A stretch of 56,994 bases of DNA from Gammaproteobacteria bacterium (GCA_021773975.1 JAJFJN010000001.1:1-56994), one strand, 5' to 3'. Shown: positions 1 to 9,065, numbered from the stretch's first letter. Numbers and translations are program-made. Notes: generated by a model from the sequence alone, not told the origin.

Positions 1-153
1 CATGTAGTCGATTTTTACCCGCGTTTTTCGTATGAAATTGTAGCGCTCAGTTTTGTTGCCCAAAACAGAAAAAACTACAGGCTGGTTGCCCTGAAGGAAG
101 GCTTCAAGCGCCTCAATCGTGTCTAAATTCTTTATCGTCATAATCGTTCTCAT
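1..153 (-). pseudogene. 5' fragment of a putative transposase/integrase, running off the window
   Basis: Read on the minus strand, an open frame starts at ATG 153 (or 141) and continues past base 1. It encodes about 51 residues, including the stretch VVFSVLGNKTERYNFIRKT. From memory this resembles the N-terminus of DDE-type integrase/transposase proteins common in gammaproteobacteria, where a short 'ERYxFI' segment precedes a helix-turn-helix. Only the N-terminus is visible, so whether the gene is intact cannot be judged. It lies directly beside two other mobile-element remnants, which supports the call. Family identity is tentative. Confidence 0.45.
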
Positions 154-197
154 CGGGTGATTATGAACAATTTGGGCGATTTGAGGCTCATTTCATG

Positions 198-458
198 TTA
201 GAAATACGCCCCAGGTTCAGACTCATTCCATATTGGACAAGGCTGTATAAAATGCCCTGATGTCTCAAGCTCACGCAATGCTTTCAGGCAGCCACCCAGT
301 TGTGCCTGACCACGCACATCATAAAATCCAAATTGTTCACAGGTACGTTTAGCTAAATCTGTCCGGTGGGCAATTTCATTACCGCTAAGAAGATGGCTGA
401 TATATTCTATATTTGCAGGATTGGATAGCGTTCGTTTGATTTGGTTTTGTGTATTCAT
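198..458 (-). pseudogene. Transposase N-terminal remnant (DUF4338/IS4-like)
   Basis: This 86-residue frame contains HRTDLAKRTCEQFGFYD followed by GCLKALRELETSGHF. I recognise the pattern from the N-terminal DNA-binding segment of DDE transposases and DUF4338 (DruA-like) proteins, which normally run to about 400 residues or more. Here the frame stops right after this segment, and no catalytic domain follows between 154 and 197. It is therefore most likely a truncated, non-functional remnant. It could be annotated as a small hypothetical protein, but its position between other mobile fragments argues for decay. Confidence 0.5.
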
Positions 459-584
459 GCATTAAGCATGTGATACTTTGCTTGATTTGTTCAGTGCTTT
501 GTTGTGGGTAATGGGCAGTGCTAGGACGGTGAGTATATCGTGTAAATGAGTATTTATGGGGTGAGTGTTGCTTGATCACGCTTT

Positions 585-835
585 AGAGCTAATTTCAGCC
601 CCCAGCCTTCAATTTATCAAGATAATATCTGCATCATCCTTTTACGTTCTGGAAGATGGGCGGTTCGGTTATAGGCGCGGCCGTTTGGATCACGCACAGC
701 ATGTGCAAGCTGGTGTTCAATGTAATCAGGACGGAAGCCAAGCACTTCATCCCGACTGTTTCGAACATCTTTGAGTGATACGGTGGGATAGGCTCCAAGT
801 GATAGGCGCTTTTCCTTGCCATCAAACCGATATTA
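585..835 (-). pseudogene. Internally deleted tyrosine-recombinase (DUF4102-type integrase) remnant
   Basis: On the minus strand, the frame from about 835 down to the stop at 617-619 reads FDGKEKRLSLGAYPTVSLKD. This is the typical N-terminal DUF4102 segment of P4-type integrases. It is then joined almost directly to the C-terminal catalytic end: IEHQLAHAVRDP, then GRAYNRTAHLPERKRMM, with the terminal catalytic Tyr in AYNR. The roughly 300 residues normally between them are missing, so an in-frame internal deletion joined the two ends. After the TGA, a +1 frame continues as YYLDKLKAGG, the usual C-terminus, so there is also a frameshift. The remnant sits 43 bp from the 3' end of tRNA-Lys, the normal position for an island integrase. 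Confidence 0.75.
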
Positions 836-877
836 GGGAGTAAAAAGGTCGTTCTGAAATGTTGCTGGAAGTCAAAA

Positions 878-953
878 TGGTGGGTCGTGCAGGAATCGAA
901 CCTGCGACCAATTGATTAAAAATCAACTGCTCTACCGACTGAGCTAACGACCC
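878..953 (-). tRNA. tRNA-Lys (UUU)
   Basis: The minus strand folds as a complete tRNA. The 7-bp acceptor stem is GGGTCGT/ACGACCC, the D arm is GCTCAGTCGGTAGAGC, the anticodon loop is TTTTTAA with anticodon TTT, the T arm is GCAGG TTCGATTC CTGC, and CCA is encoded at the 3' end (878-880). It lies downstream of queC on the same strand and beside an integrase remnant, so its 3' end is a likely former attachment site. Confidence 0.96.
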
Positions 954-1068
954 ATGTCTGATGTTGCCTGATATGAAGCGCCAAGGACGCATGAACAATC
1001 AAGCATTTGAAGGACGGCGATAATACAGGATCTTGCCGCTCCTGCAAAGTCAAAACAGTAAAAAAAGG

Positions 1069-1749
1069 TTATTTTCGATAGCGGGTTGGATCTACCACTC
1101 CAGCCTCTTGAAAACCCTGCACCCGAAAGCGACATGAGTCACAGACTCCACATGCCCTACCTTCATTATCAGCCTGATAACATGAAACGGTTAGCCCATA
1201 ATCCACGCCCAGACGAACCCCTTGACGGATAATTTCTGCCTTACTCCATTTGACCAGTGGTGTGTGCACATGAAACGAACCCCCTTCCACTCCAGCCTTT
1301 GTCCCTAGATTAGCTACGTTCTCAAAGGCCGTGATGAACTCTTCCCGACAATCAGGATAACCAGAGTAATCAACGGCTGTCACACCAATAAAGAGGTCAT
1401 TGGCACCAATAACCTCAGCCCAACCCAATGCAATTGAGAGAAATATAGTATTCCGCGCAGGAACATAGGTGGAGGGAATGCCCTCTTCCAACGTATCTGG
1501 CACCGTTATTGATTTATCTGTTAGCGATGAACCACCTAGCGCATCCAGCCCTACATTAATGATTTTATGCTCAGTAACACTAAAAGATTCAGCAACCCAA
1601 TGAGCTGCTTTTAGCTCTACCCTGTGGCGCTGGCCATAATCCATGCTCAAGGCATAGCATTCATAGCCCTGTTCCTGGGCTATAGCCAGGGTTGTAGCTG
1701 AGTCCAGCCCACCTGAAATCAAAATGACAGCCTTAGGTTTTTTGCTCAT
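1069..1749 (-). CDS. queC: 7-cyano-7-deazaguanine synthase QueC
   Basis: This 226-residue protein is the ATP-dependent enzyme that converts 7-carboxy-7-deazaguanine and ammonia to preQ0 in queuosine biosynthesis. The N-terminal PP-loop is [12 protein letters not shown] (residues 11-22), with the conserved YGQRH a little downstream. [11 protein letters not shown] and [14 protein letters not shown] are family signatures. Near the C-terminus SCYQ is followed by CGVCDSC, giving the zinc-binding cysteines. Length is normal for the family (about 220-230). The start overlaps the queE stop by 4 bp, which indicates translational coupling. Identity is secure. Confidence 0.97.
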   Translation of the reverse strand: MSKKPKAVILISGGLDSATTLAIAQEQGYECYALSMDYGQRHRVELKAAHWVAESFSVTEHKIINVGLDALGGSSLTDKSITVPDTLEEGIPSTYVPARNTIFLSIALGWAEVIGANDLFIGVTAVDYSGYPDCREEFITAFENVANLGTKAGVEGGSFHVHTPLVKWSKAEIIRQGVRLGVDYGLTVSCYQADNEGRACGVCDSCRFRVQGFQEAGVVDPTRYRK

Positions 1750-2384
1750 TTACCTCTCTCATCTCCCCACAGCTGTTTGTGTAGCTGCAATTGAAATCTT
1801 ACTGGCAGATGGTCTCGTAAGACCCATTCGGCCAGCTCTGTCGCATCCTGACTCCCGTGACAGGGTGAAACCAAGACCTCACAGCGCTCAGCTAACTTCC
1901 ACTCCGTCAGCTGCTCTCTTGCCCAGATATAATCCTCTTCACTACAGATAACAAATTTAATCTGGTCATGTGGTTGCAGGTAATTAATATTCTCATAGCG
2001 GTTGCTTTCACATTCGCCTGAGCCAGGAGTTTTAAGGTCGATCACTTTTACAACCCGCGAATCCACCTTTGAAACATCTAACATGCCACCTGTTTCCAGA
2101 GAGGTGTTATAGCCCGCATCACAAAGAGATTTTAAAAGCACTAAGCTCTCATCTTGAGCGAGCGGCTCTCCTCCGGTAACGGTGACATAAGTAGATTGAA
2201 ATTGAGCTGTGGCTTCAAGGAGTGATGCAACAGTCATCTCTTCACCCTGCTCATAAGCAAACTGAGTATCACAGTAGCTGCATCGTAAAGGACAACCAGC
2301 AAGCCGTATAAATACTGTTGGTATCCCAGCGGTACGAGATTCGCCTTGCAGTGAGTAGAAGACTTCAGTAACACTAAGTGTCAA
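1746..2384 (-). CDS. queE: 7-carboxy-7-deazaguanine synthase QueE (radical SAM)
   Basis: A 212-residue radical SAM enzyme that makes 7-carboxy-7-deazaguanine from 6-carboxytetrahydropterin. The N-terminus has [14 protein letters not shown], the substrate/SAM region of QueE. The CX3CX2C cluster motif is CPLRCSYC at about residues 31-38, followed by the TGGEPL motif. Size and order match the family. It lies 10 bp downstream of fpr and overlaps queC by 4 bp, so it probably belongs to an fpr-queE-queC transcript. FeS radical SAM enzymes need a reductant, and the upstream flavoprotein reductase could supply one, but that is only inference from proximity. Confidence 0.96.
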   Translation of the reverse strand: MTLSVTEVFYSLQGESRTAGIPTVFIRLAGCPLRCSYCDTQFAYEQGEEMTVASLLEATAQFQSTYVTVTGGEPLAQDESLVLLKSLCDAGYNTSLETGGMLDVSKVDSRVVKVIDLKTPGSGECESNRYENINYLQPHDQIKFVICSEEDYIWAREQLTEWKLAERCEVLVSPCHGSQDATELAEWVLRDHLPVRFQLQLHKQLWGDERGK

Positions 2385-2394
2385 GAGTAGAACC

Positions 2395-3222
2395 CTACCA
2401 CCAGCGCTCTACATGCACCTCACCCGGGGTTTTTCGGGTTTTTTCCTTAAAGCCATCTGCCGCCAATATTTCCAATGTGGTATCAATCATGCCCGGATTC
2501 CCACATAAGAAAACATTGGTATTTTGTGGCGTTGGTTTGATATTCCACCTTTCAGCTACCACACCACGCGCCCAAACATCTTGCACATGACCCGTCTCTC
2601 CAGCCCAGGGAATAGTCTCTTCAGTAGGACGACTAATGACAGGGAAATAATCAAAGCTATCAACAAGGCGAGCAAGCATGCTTAACTCAAGTCGGTACCC
2701 AAGATCCCAGGAGTGACGAGCACCATGAATAATGGTGAATTTTCTGCTCGATTGCTTCTTAAGAAAGGTTCTGATCATGCTCATGTATGGAGCAAGCCCC
2801 GTGCCTGTGCCCATTAGCGCTAAATTGACATGTTCCGGTGTATCATCCAGTGTAAAAATACCACTGGTTTTCTTGCCCATATGAATCCTATCTCCCTCCT
2901 TAAGTGCAAACAGCCGGGGAGTTAGGGTACCTGATCTGATCAGCGTAATATAAAACTCCAGATACTGATGGTTCTTCTTGGAGGATGAAGCAATGGAGTA
3001 TGCACGCTTTATTATTTTGTCTGGAGGAGGTGTTTGAATCTCAATATCTGACATTGGAATGGAAACACGAGGCGATCTACCTGGCAGCCCCAGCACAACA
3101 AACTGCCCAGGAGTATAGTCAGGAAGCTCCCACCCATCTGGTCGAACTCGCAAAATCATAGTCTCTGAATTAACATAAACCGGCGCACTAACGATCGCAT
3201 TCAAATTTTTACTGGCAGTCAT
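2395..3222 (-). CDS. fpr: Ferredoxin--NADP(+) reductase
   Basis: A 275-residue cytosolic flavoprotein that exchanges electrons between NADP(H) and ferredoxin or flavodoxin. The FAD-binding motif is RAYSIASS (RxYS type). The NADP-binding GTGTGLAPY and the FLCGNPGMI motif follow in the expected order. The C-terminus, VHVERWW, matches the bacterial subclass that ends in an aromatic residue. It is slightly longer than E. coli Fpr (248). It is the first gene of the fpr-queE-queC group, with a 290-bp intergenic space upstream. In an organism using ferredoxin-dependent carbon fixation it may help balance the ferredoxin and NADPH pools, which is inferred. Confidence 0.9.
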   Translation of the reverse strand: MTASKNLNAIVSAPVYVNSETMILRVRPDGWELPDYTPGQFVVLGLPGRSPRVSIPMSDIEIQTPPPDKIIKRAYSIASSSKKNHQYLEFYITLIRSGTLTPRLFALKEGDRIHMGKKTSGIFTLDDTPEHVNLALMGTGTGLAPYMSMIRTFLKKQSSRKFTIIHGARHSWDLGYRLELSMLARLVDSFDYFPVISRPTEETIPWAGETGHVQDVWARGVVAERWNIKPTPQNTNVFLCGNPGMIDTTLEILAADGFKEKTRKTPGEVHVERWW

Positions 3223-3512
3223 TTAAACCCTACACTTACAAGTATCCATATAATTAAACATGCATTAATTTACGCAATAGTAGTAATAACGTAACACTAT
3301 AAAAGTGAATGCCCCACAAAAACGGGCTTAAGTATACAATAAGTAAGTGCTAATTAATCATTATCAAGATACAAAGAGCGAAAAATACTGACCACTTCAG
3401 CTCCAATGTGTCTTTGATCGTATATCAACAAAATTGCATTTTTCGCAGTAAAGTAACCACTGGTTGACATTTCGCTTCCGCACCATGCTTCATGGTCTGC
3501 CACTAAAAACGC

Positions 3513-4766
3513 TTATATAAGAAGCGACTCAGCTTGAGCTACTTGATCAGTAGCTTCTTCAAGGATCATTAAAGATTTTTGCGGGCTAAGCTCACCTAGC
3601 CTCAATTTAGCAAAACATGGAATATCAATCATGCAGGGGTGTTTGTGCATTTCTGGAGTTCCAACATAGCTATGCAGTTGTGCAATCAACAAAAGGTCAC
3701 ATATATCAGGCTCTGGAGTATGATCACGAGTCCAGTATTCTGCCTCAGCTGATGCAATAACCATATCATCAGGAAAACCCCAGGCCTTTAAGATTGCTTC
3801 TCCTGTCGCGCCACGCAACAATTCAATAACATGCTCAATCTCCCGCTCATCATCAACAAGTTCGGGGTATTTCTCAATATAGCTAATTATGGAAACAACG
3901 CCAATATCGTGCAGTAAGCCAGTTAGCATGGCATGCTCTGGATCAAATTTCTTTGTTAAACGCGCGAGTATGAAACACAAGGCAGCTACTTCAGCACTGT
4001 GATACCGCAAGTGGTGCATATGTTTTTGGGTCATGAAATTTTTTGAGCAGAACAATTCACGTAGAGCAAAACTTAATACCAGGCTATGAGTTGCATGAAC
4101 ACCAAGCCGCACAACTGCCCCAACACATGTTTGAACTGGCTCACGCCCAATATAAAGTACAGAATTAGCTGCTTTAACCAATTTTGCAGTTATTGCCATA
4201 TCAGTTTGAATGATTTTTGCTATATATTCTGCATCTGAAGTTTCATCTTCAAGCGCTCGTCCAATTTTTATCGCAAACTCAGGAAGGCTCGGCATATGCA
4301 ACTTATCGTTTTCAATATCTTCAAAAATCTTAACGGCAAGTGCATGCTCAGATGCTTTTCTGTTCTCAGGCACAATAAACACACTCACACCTTCATCTTC
4401 CGACTCAAGGTGATCACATGATAAATCTCTCAGCATATAGCTTTCAATAACAAGGTATTCAATATCACTTAAAGCAACAACATCATATTTACGTGGAAGC
4501 AGCTGAGCAACTGGGCAAGCAGCACTTGCTGAGTTTGCAACAATAGTCGATCCACCACCATCAGGTGAACGCTGCTCTATAGCCCCCTTAAGAAGAAAAA
4601 AACTATACGCATCTGTTGCTCCATATTTAATTACAGATTCACCCTTACATGCAGAGTTAATATAAATAGAATCCGCCAGCAATTCTCGTTGCTCAGTATT
4701 CAAATCGTTTAGCAGCGGGAATTTTTTTAGATCCTCTGCATCTGGATGGCGCTCAGTATCCACCAT
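3513..4766 (-). CDS. Cyclic-nucleotide-binding-like and HDOD domain protein
   Basis: This 417-residue protein has an N-terminal CAP_ED-like beta roll (about residues 15-120; GESVIKYGATDAYSFFLLKG is the start of the barrel). An HDOD domain follows from about residue 155, beginning LHMPSLPEFAIKIGRALED and including KLVKAANS and GLLHDIG. HDOD proteins act in signalling and stress regulation rather than as proven phosphodiesterases. It starts 17 bp after the stop of ppnN on the same strand, so co-transcription is likely. No DNA-binding domain is visible. Whether the N-terminal domain binds cAMP or cGMP cannot be told from the sequence, and the exact role is unknown. Confidence 0.85.
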   Translation of the reverse strand: MVDTERHPDAEDLKKFPLLNDLNTEQRELLADSIYINSACKGESVIKYGATDAYSFFLLKGAIEQRSPDGGGSTIVANSASAACPVAQLLPRKYDVVALSDIEYLVIESYMLRDLSCDHLESEDEGVSVFIVPENRKASEHALAVKIFEDIENDKLHMPSLPEFAIKIGRALEDETSDAEYIAKIIQTDMAITAKLVKAANSVLYIGREPVQTCVGAVVRLGVHATHSLVLSFALRELFCSKNFMTQKHMHHLRYHSAEVAALCFILARLTKKFDPEHAMLTGLLHDIGVVSIISYIEKYPELVDDEREIEHVIELLRGATGEAILKAWGFPDDMVIASAEAEYWTRDHTPEPDICDLLLIAQLHSYVGTPEMHKHPCMIDIPCFAKLRLGELSPQKSLMILEEATDQVAQAESLLI

Positions 4767-4782
4767 AAATTTATACCCGCAT

Positions 4783-6150
4783 TTACTTAATAATCCGATA
4801 GCAAGGCTTATAGGCCTTGCCTGGTAATTTCATTCGATGCTGGCTGACAAATGATGCCAACAAGTTATCCATAGGACCAATAATTTCTTTATCACCACGT
4901 ATTTCAAAATGGCCATGCTGCTCAATAGCACGTATTCCATCATCCTTTACATTGCCTGCAACAATCCCTGAAAATGCGCGCCTAAGATTTGCCGCTAACA
5001 AATGACTTTCCTGATTTTTATGCAACTCTAATCCAAGCATGTTTTCATGCGTTGGGGCAAACGTCATTTGAAACTCTTGTTCGATTTTTAATAGCCAATT
5101 AAAATAATATGCATCACTTGTTTCACGCCGAAATCTTCGTACTTTTTTAATTCCACTCAATACTTCACGCGCTGCTGCTGCTGGATCATTAATGATTATT
5201 TTATAGCGCTTACAGGCTTCTTCTCCCAAAGTATTTAAAATAAACTGATCAATCACTTCAAAATATTCTTTAGCTCCTTCAGGGCCTGTAAAAATCAGAG
5301 GAAAGGGCATATTTTTATTATCAGGATGCAAAAGAATTCCTAAAATATAAAGTATCTCTTCTGCGGTACCTGCGCCTCCAGGAAAAACAATAATGCCATG
5401 CCCTGTGCGAACAAATGCCTCAAGGCGTTTTTCAATATCGGGTAAAATCACAAGGTCATTAACAATTGGATTTGGGGATTCAGCAGCAATAATACCTGGC
5501 TCTGTTATGCCTATATAATGACCATCATTAATGCGCTGCTTCGCATGTCCAATAGTCGCACCTTTCATTGGCCCCTTCATTGCTCCTGGACCACAACCTG
5601 TGCATACATCAAGCCCTCTGAGCCCCATCTCATGGCCAACTTCTTTTGAATACTCATACTCTTTGCGAGATATTGAGTGCCCTCCCCAGCAGATAACAAG
5701 ATTTGGTTTTATGCGTGGTTGAAATATATTGGCATTGCGTAAGATATGAAAGACAGCATTGGTAACACCATCTGGTGTATTCATATCAAAATTTGAGCTA
5801 TCAATAATTTCATCGCTTGCATATATAATATCTCTCAACACTGCAAACAGATGGTCACTAATTCCTCTTATTATTTTTCCGTCAACAAATGCACTTGCAG
5901 GTGCATTCAGTATCTCCAACTTCACCCCTCGTGCTTGTTGGATCACACGAATATCAAACGTTTTGTATCGCTCTAATAACTCTTTGCCATCATCAAGGCA
6001 GCTACCACAATTCAAAACAGCTAAAGAGCAATTTCTAAAAACCTCATACATGCCGCCTTGACTCGTATCTAGCAATTTGCTTACTTCTACTTCAGCGAGG
6101 ATATCAAGATGACCATTCGGTGTAATTCGTGCATTTGCTAGTTCATACAT
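4783..6150 (-). CDS. ppnN: Nucleotide 5'-monophosphate nucleosidase, PpnN/YgdH (LOG family)
   Basis: Matches E. coli PpnN, which hydrolyses nucleoside monophosphates to base plus ribose 5-phosphate and is controlled by (p)ppGpp. Visible signatures are LFRNCSLAVLNCGS-like text near the N-terminus (here VFRNCSLAVLNCGS), CWGGHSIS, GCGPGAMKGPMKGA, and the LOG catalytic motif FPGGAGTAEEI. I chose ATG 6150, giving 455 residues against 454 in E. coli. It has GGTGA upstream and lies 14 bp after the PilZ gene stop. The longer start at 6189 would overlap the PilZ gene by 26 bp and add 13 atypical residues. It sits between the PilZ and HDOD genes in one apparent operon. Confidence 0.92.
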   Translation of the reverse strand: MYELANARITPNGHLDILAEVEVSKLLDTSQGGMYEVFRNCSLAVLNCGSCLDDGKELLERYKTFDIRVIQQARGVKLEILNAPASAFVDGKIIRGISDHLFAVLRDIIYASDEIIDSSNFDMNTPDGVTNAVFHILRNANIFQPRIKPNLVICWGGHSISRKEYEYSKEVGHEMGLRGLDVCTGCGPGAMKGPMKGATIGHAKQRINDGHYIGITEPGIIAAESPNPIVNDLVILPDIEKRLEAFVRTGHGIIVFPGGAGTAEEILYILGILLHPDNKNMPFPLIFTGPEGAKEYFEVIDQFILNTLGEEACKRYKIIINDPAAAAREVLSGIKKVRRFRRETSDAYYFNWLLKIEQEFQMTFAPTHENMLGLELHKNQESHLLAANLRRAFSGIVAGNVKDDGIRAIEQHGHFEIRGDKEIIGPMDNLLASFVSQHRMKLPGKAYKPCYRIIK

Positions 6151-6163
6151 AGTCACATCACCA

Positions 6164-6553
6164 TTAATCATTAAAACCATATTCATCAATTAACTCACGA
6201 ATAGGATCTAAAACATCTGCTACCTGATTTAAAATTACAAACCCAGTATCGTAAAAATGCACATTAATATCATTATGGTCCCATCGACTTTCTGCGCTAA
6301 AATTTATTCGATTAGTTCCTTCTTCGTTCTGCCACTGCATTTCAAGATTAAATTTCTTATTCAATTCTATTGGTTGATCACTAATAAGCATCAACCCTTC
6401 GGTAGTAATGTCAACAACATGACCAAGCATTTTTTTAGTATCAACATCCCATACTCTAAGGTAATAAATAAGATGTCTACGTCGAATAGATCGCCTACCA
6501 TCAACCCCCTTTACAGCTTGATCATCATGTTCAAATGGCTTTTTTATATACAT
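6164..6553 (-). CDS. PilZ domain protein (probable c-di-GMP effector)
   Basis: A 129-residue single-domain protein. The c-di-GMP signature looks intact: an arginine-rich RRSIRRR segment (RxxxR) around residues 20-26, then the D-x-S/T-x-x-G motif as DITTEG around residue 48. The rest is the beta barrel typical of PilZ. It is the first gene of a cluster with ppnN (14-bp gap) and the HDOD gene. The family binds c-di-GMP and acts by protein contact; the partner is unknown here. Clustering with PpnN suggests a link between c-di-GMP and nucleotide metabolism, which is inference. Confidence 0.82.
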   Translation of the reverse strand: MYIKKPFEHDDQAVKGVDGRRSIRRRHLIYYLRVWDVDTKKMLGHVVDITTEGLMLISDQPIELNKKFNLEMQWQNEEGTNRINFSAESRWDHNDINVHFYDTGFVILNQVADVLDPIRELIDEYGFND

Positions 6554-6621
6554 TAAATTCTCCGATCAGTTACACATTTTTTAATCTTAAAGACTAAACA
6601 TATACATAGCTTATTGAACAA

Positions 6622-7152
6622 TCATGCCATCTTAAATCTCACTGCAAGCTCTTGCTTCGCTTGCCGCTGCTCGATAGCACAACCACCTCGAATGGCATCA
6701 ACAAGCGCCAATAATATATAGAGTTCATTATCTTGTTTTGCTGCTTTTGGAACAGATTTATAAAGCGGTAAAAATGAAAGCCCCTTAACTTCCGACTCAG
6801 GATCAGGCCATACATAGGGTATTTTTATTGCTGCCGGGCTTCTCATGCGCAGTGATGGAGCAGAAAAAGCAGTTGGGATACCCGTGCATACCTTACCAAA
6901 TACTGGCGCACACATATATTTTAGACCATGTGCGACAAACTCAAACAAATGTTCAGTATTTGGTGCTATTTTTGCAGCGCCTTTATATGCTAGTTGCGCT
7001 GCAGTAGCGCGCTTGATAGCGGCATGCACCTCAGATTGGCTCATCCCAAGTTCTGATGCCAATAAGCTATATGACCAGTCAGAATGACCAAGGGCAGTTA
7101 ATTTCAGCAAAACAACAATATCTTGAGGTTTTAGCACTCTATCAATCCGCAT
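6622..7152 (-). CDS. Winged-helix (MarR-like) DNA-binding protein, possibly antitoxin-related
   Basis: A 176-residue protein with an N-terminal winged helix-turn-helix (about residues 8-60: LLKLTALGHSDWSYSLLA, then ELGMSQSEVHAAIKRA). The remainder is a conserved-looking region with IPTAFSAPSL and YVWPDPESEVKG. I recall similar stand-alone regulators beside AbiEii-type nucleotidyltransferase toxins. No such toxin is adjacent here. A 10-bp-arm palindrome lies directly upstream of the start codon, which suggests autorepression. A metabolic regulator is an equally possible role. Confidence 0.65.
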   Translation of the reverse strand: MRIDRVLKPQDIVVLLKLTALGHSDWSYSLLASELGMSQSEVHAAIKRATAAQLAYKGAAKIAPNTEHLFEFVAHGLKYMCAPVFGKVCTGIPTAFSAPSLRMRSPAAIKIPYVWPDPESEVKGLSFLPLYKSVPKAAKQDNELYILLALVDAIRGGCAIEQRQAKQELAVRFKMA

Positions 7153-7153
7153 C

Positions 7154-7176
7154 TTTATTCGTAGTTTACGAATAAA
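7154..7176. promoter_or_regulatory. Palindromic operator candidate at the regulator start codon
   Basis: TTTATTCGTA and TACGAATAAA form perfect 10-bp arms around a 3-bp GTT spacer. The first arm ends 1 bp before the start codon of the winged-helix gene on the minus strand. A dimeric repressor bound here would block the ribosome-binding region or promoter. The likely ligand is the product of the adjacent gene, by analogy with autoregulated MarR-like proteins. Confidence 0.6.
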
Positions 7177-7320
7177 TAATAGTGCATATTAGAAAGCCGT
7201 CAACATTTAACTCACAGGGAATGCTCTACTCTTAAGTATAAATATGCAATTTAAACAACAAACATAGAGTAGATAAAATTGGAAGGATGAAATCTATAAG
7301 TCACACTTAATCTTTGGCCG

Positions 7321-7956
7321 CTATGGAGCTTCACTCCAAACTCGTGCTTTTGTTTTTTTCAGCATATGGCAACGATTACAGTTTTTAAAGGTCGCAGCAG
7401 GAAATGACACTTTCCCATGGCACTTACCACAAAACTTACCACCAATAATGTCTCCCATAGTGAAATTATTGGTTCCAGCTACTTTCTTAAAAGGCTCTGG
7501 ATGGCAACTATCACAACTTAACCAATAGGTATGCATGCCATGCGGAAAAATCACATCAGGTATTTGGGGGATTTTTGTTTGGAAGACCATAAGATTTGCG
7601 AAATAACCTTCATACTCATCTATTTTTTGATCTGTAAGCGAAGCTCTTGGTCGGATAATTCCTTCAGTTACTGCTTTATTCCAATTAACAAAACCAGCAT
7701 GATCTTTCGGTAGCAATTCAAATGCTGTTGGTTCACCAGCAAAGACATCTAAATCTTTTGATAAACTATAGATATCTATATTGCCAACATACAATCTGAG
7801 TAATGACTCCTGTTTAGCGTCACACTCTGTGCCAAGAAAATTTCTACATATATCTGTTAGTCCACCTTTAGGTTCAAATTCCTGTTCTTGTGAAACTACA
7901 GATGCAACTGGGGCAACCAACAATACCAGCAGTAAAAACAACTTACTTCTTTGCAT
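7321..7956 (-). CDS. Secreted triheme c7-like cytochrome c
   Basis: A 211-residue periplasmic protein. The start at 7956 was chosen because AAGGA lies 8 bp upstream and the product begins with a classical signal peptide (MQRSKLFLLLVLLVAPVAS). Three CxxCH motifs (CDSCH, CGKCH, CNRCH) lie in the last 75 residues. They follow FPHGMHTYWLSC, the entry typical of cytochrome c3/c7-like domains with bis-His hemes. The first 110 residues have no recognised domain. The gene stands alone, divergent from the small secreted protein at 8430. Low-potential electron carriage is the family role; the partner is unknown. Confidence 0.8.
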   Translation of the reverse strand: MQRSKLFLLLVLLVAPVASVVSQEQEFEPKGGLTDICRNFLGTECDAKQESLLRLYVGNIDIYSLSKDLDVFAGEPTAFELLPKDHAGFVNWNKAVTEGIIRPRASLTDQKIDEYEGYFANLMVFQTKIPQIPDVIFPHGMHTYWLSCDSCHPEPFKKVAGTNNFTMGDIIGGKFCGKCHGKVSFPAATFKNCNRCHMLKKTKARVWSEAP

Positions 7957-8429
7957 AGCAATAATCCTTAATAACATATTATTTAGCAGACCAATCACAG
8001 CATTTGATCGTATGCGGTAAGCATTATTTATAATGCTCAGATGCTATTCAACAAACTACCTCTAGATTAATAGCTAGTCCAGTTTTTTTAGGCCATAAAA
8101 AATCAAATTCGCTCTTTACTCAAAACAGCGCATCACTTCATATTTAAATATACATACCTACTTTTATAAACCCAAGAAGTCTATCTGACCAACGTGTCGC
8201 ACTTCAAAATTGGACTCAAGCCCTTTAACACCTAACTTATTTTGGACCAATATGAATCACATTCTTTTACATGCATAGATAGTAGAGCACCTTGGCATAG
8301 TGCTCCAGATAACACTTTGGAACAAATATCTTAATTTACTTAACACATAATCTCTAACGTTAACTATTTCACATCTACTAAACAACATCGCCACTAGAAT
8401 TTCAACATCGAAAATTTAAAGGGAAAACC
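7957..8429. other. Divergent intergenic region (473 bp)
   Basis: An AT-rich region between the minus-strand triheme cytochrome and the plus-strand secreted protein gene. It should contain both promoters, but I see no convincing -35/-10 pair. A small hairpin (GAGCAC around TTGGCATA, then GTGCTC) lies near 8286-8306. No tRNA, ORF or repeat of note was found. Confidence 0.4.
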
Positions 8430-8876
8430 ATGTTACATACTCATATCGGAATGCTGGTTTTTTTTATACAGCTATTTTGTTATGCACAAATTTCTAGCGC
8501 AAACAATTTACTAACGACAAAAAACAAACAAGACAATGCAATTCAACATAATCAATACCCAAGCTTCATCATTGATATGCCTCAAGTCACAATGATGGAG
8601 ATGATTCAAGATATTTATCATGCTAAATCAGCTTTAAACAAACGTAAAGTGACCTTATCAAAAACTGAAAAAACGAGAAGCTTTAACACCAAAGATGGAG
8701 CAATAAGCCTAATATTACCTGGGGGATTTCTTTATGCAGCAATTATTAAGCTACGTCACCATGATGTAAAAAATCAGTTACGCAATGTGACCAAACAATT
8801 ACATGAGCTAAGCTTAGATTTAGTTGCGTTTAGATCTGCTCAAATCGACAACACATTAATAGCGACACTACACTAG
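8430..8876 (+). CDS. Small secreted protein of unknown function
   Basis: A 148-residue protein not recognised as any family. It begins with a likely signal peptide (MLHTHIGMLVFFIQLFCYAQ, cleavage near SSA). The mature part is polar and lysine-rich, with one hydrophobic stretch ISLILPGGFLYAAIIKL at about residues 92-108 that could be a membrane segment. No cysteine motif beyond the signal peptide is seen. AAAGGGA precedes the start. It lies alone between divergent cytochrome and convergent icd genes. Existence as a gene is supported by frame length, RBS and signal peptide only. Confidence 0.55.
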   Translation: MLHTHIGMLVFFIQLFCYAQISSANNLLTTKNKQDNAIQHNQYPSFIIDMPQVTMMEMIQDIYHAKSALNKRKVTLSKTEKTRSFNTKDGAISLILPGGFLYAAIIKLRHHDVKNQLRNVTKQLHELSLDLVAFRSAQIDNTLIATLH

Positions 8877-9065
8877 GGTTATATTCTGCAGAATTTTATA
8901 TGGATTATCGGAATATTTCGCGCCAAACAAATAAAAGGCGGTACGACAAATAATAAGATCCGTAGTTAATACGACGGTAAAGTAAAAACAAAAAGAAGTG
9001 ACTTAAAACAAAGGGTACCGGCTATAACTACCGCAGGCATTTTAAAATAACTGATGGCTAAATTA

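Noticed and set aside
3482-3496. Hairpin ACCATG-CTT-CATGGT downstream of the HDOD gene as a terminator
   Set aside because: The stem is only 6 bp and there is no T-run on the transcribed strand.
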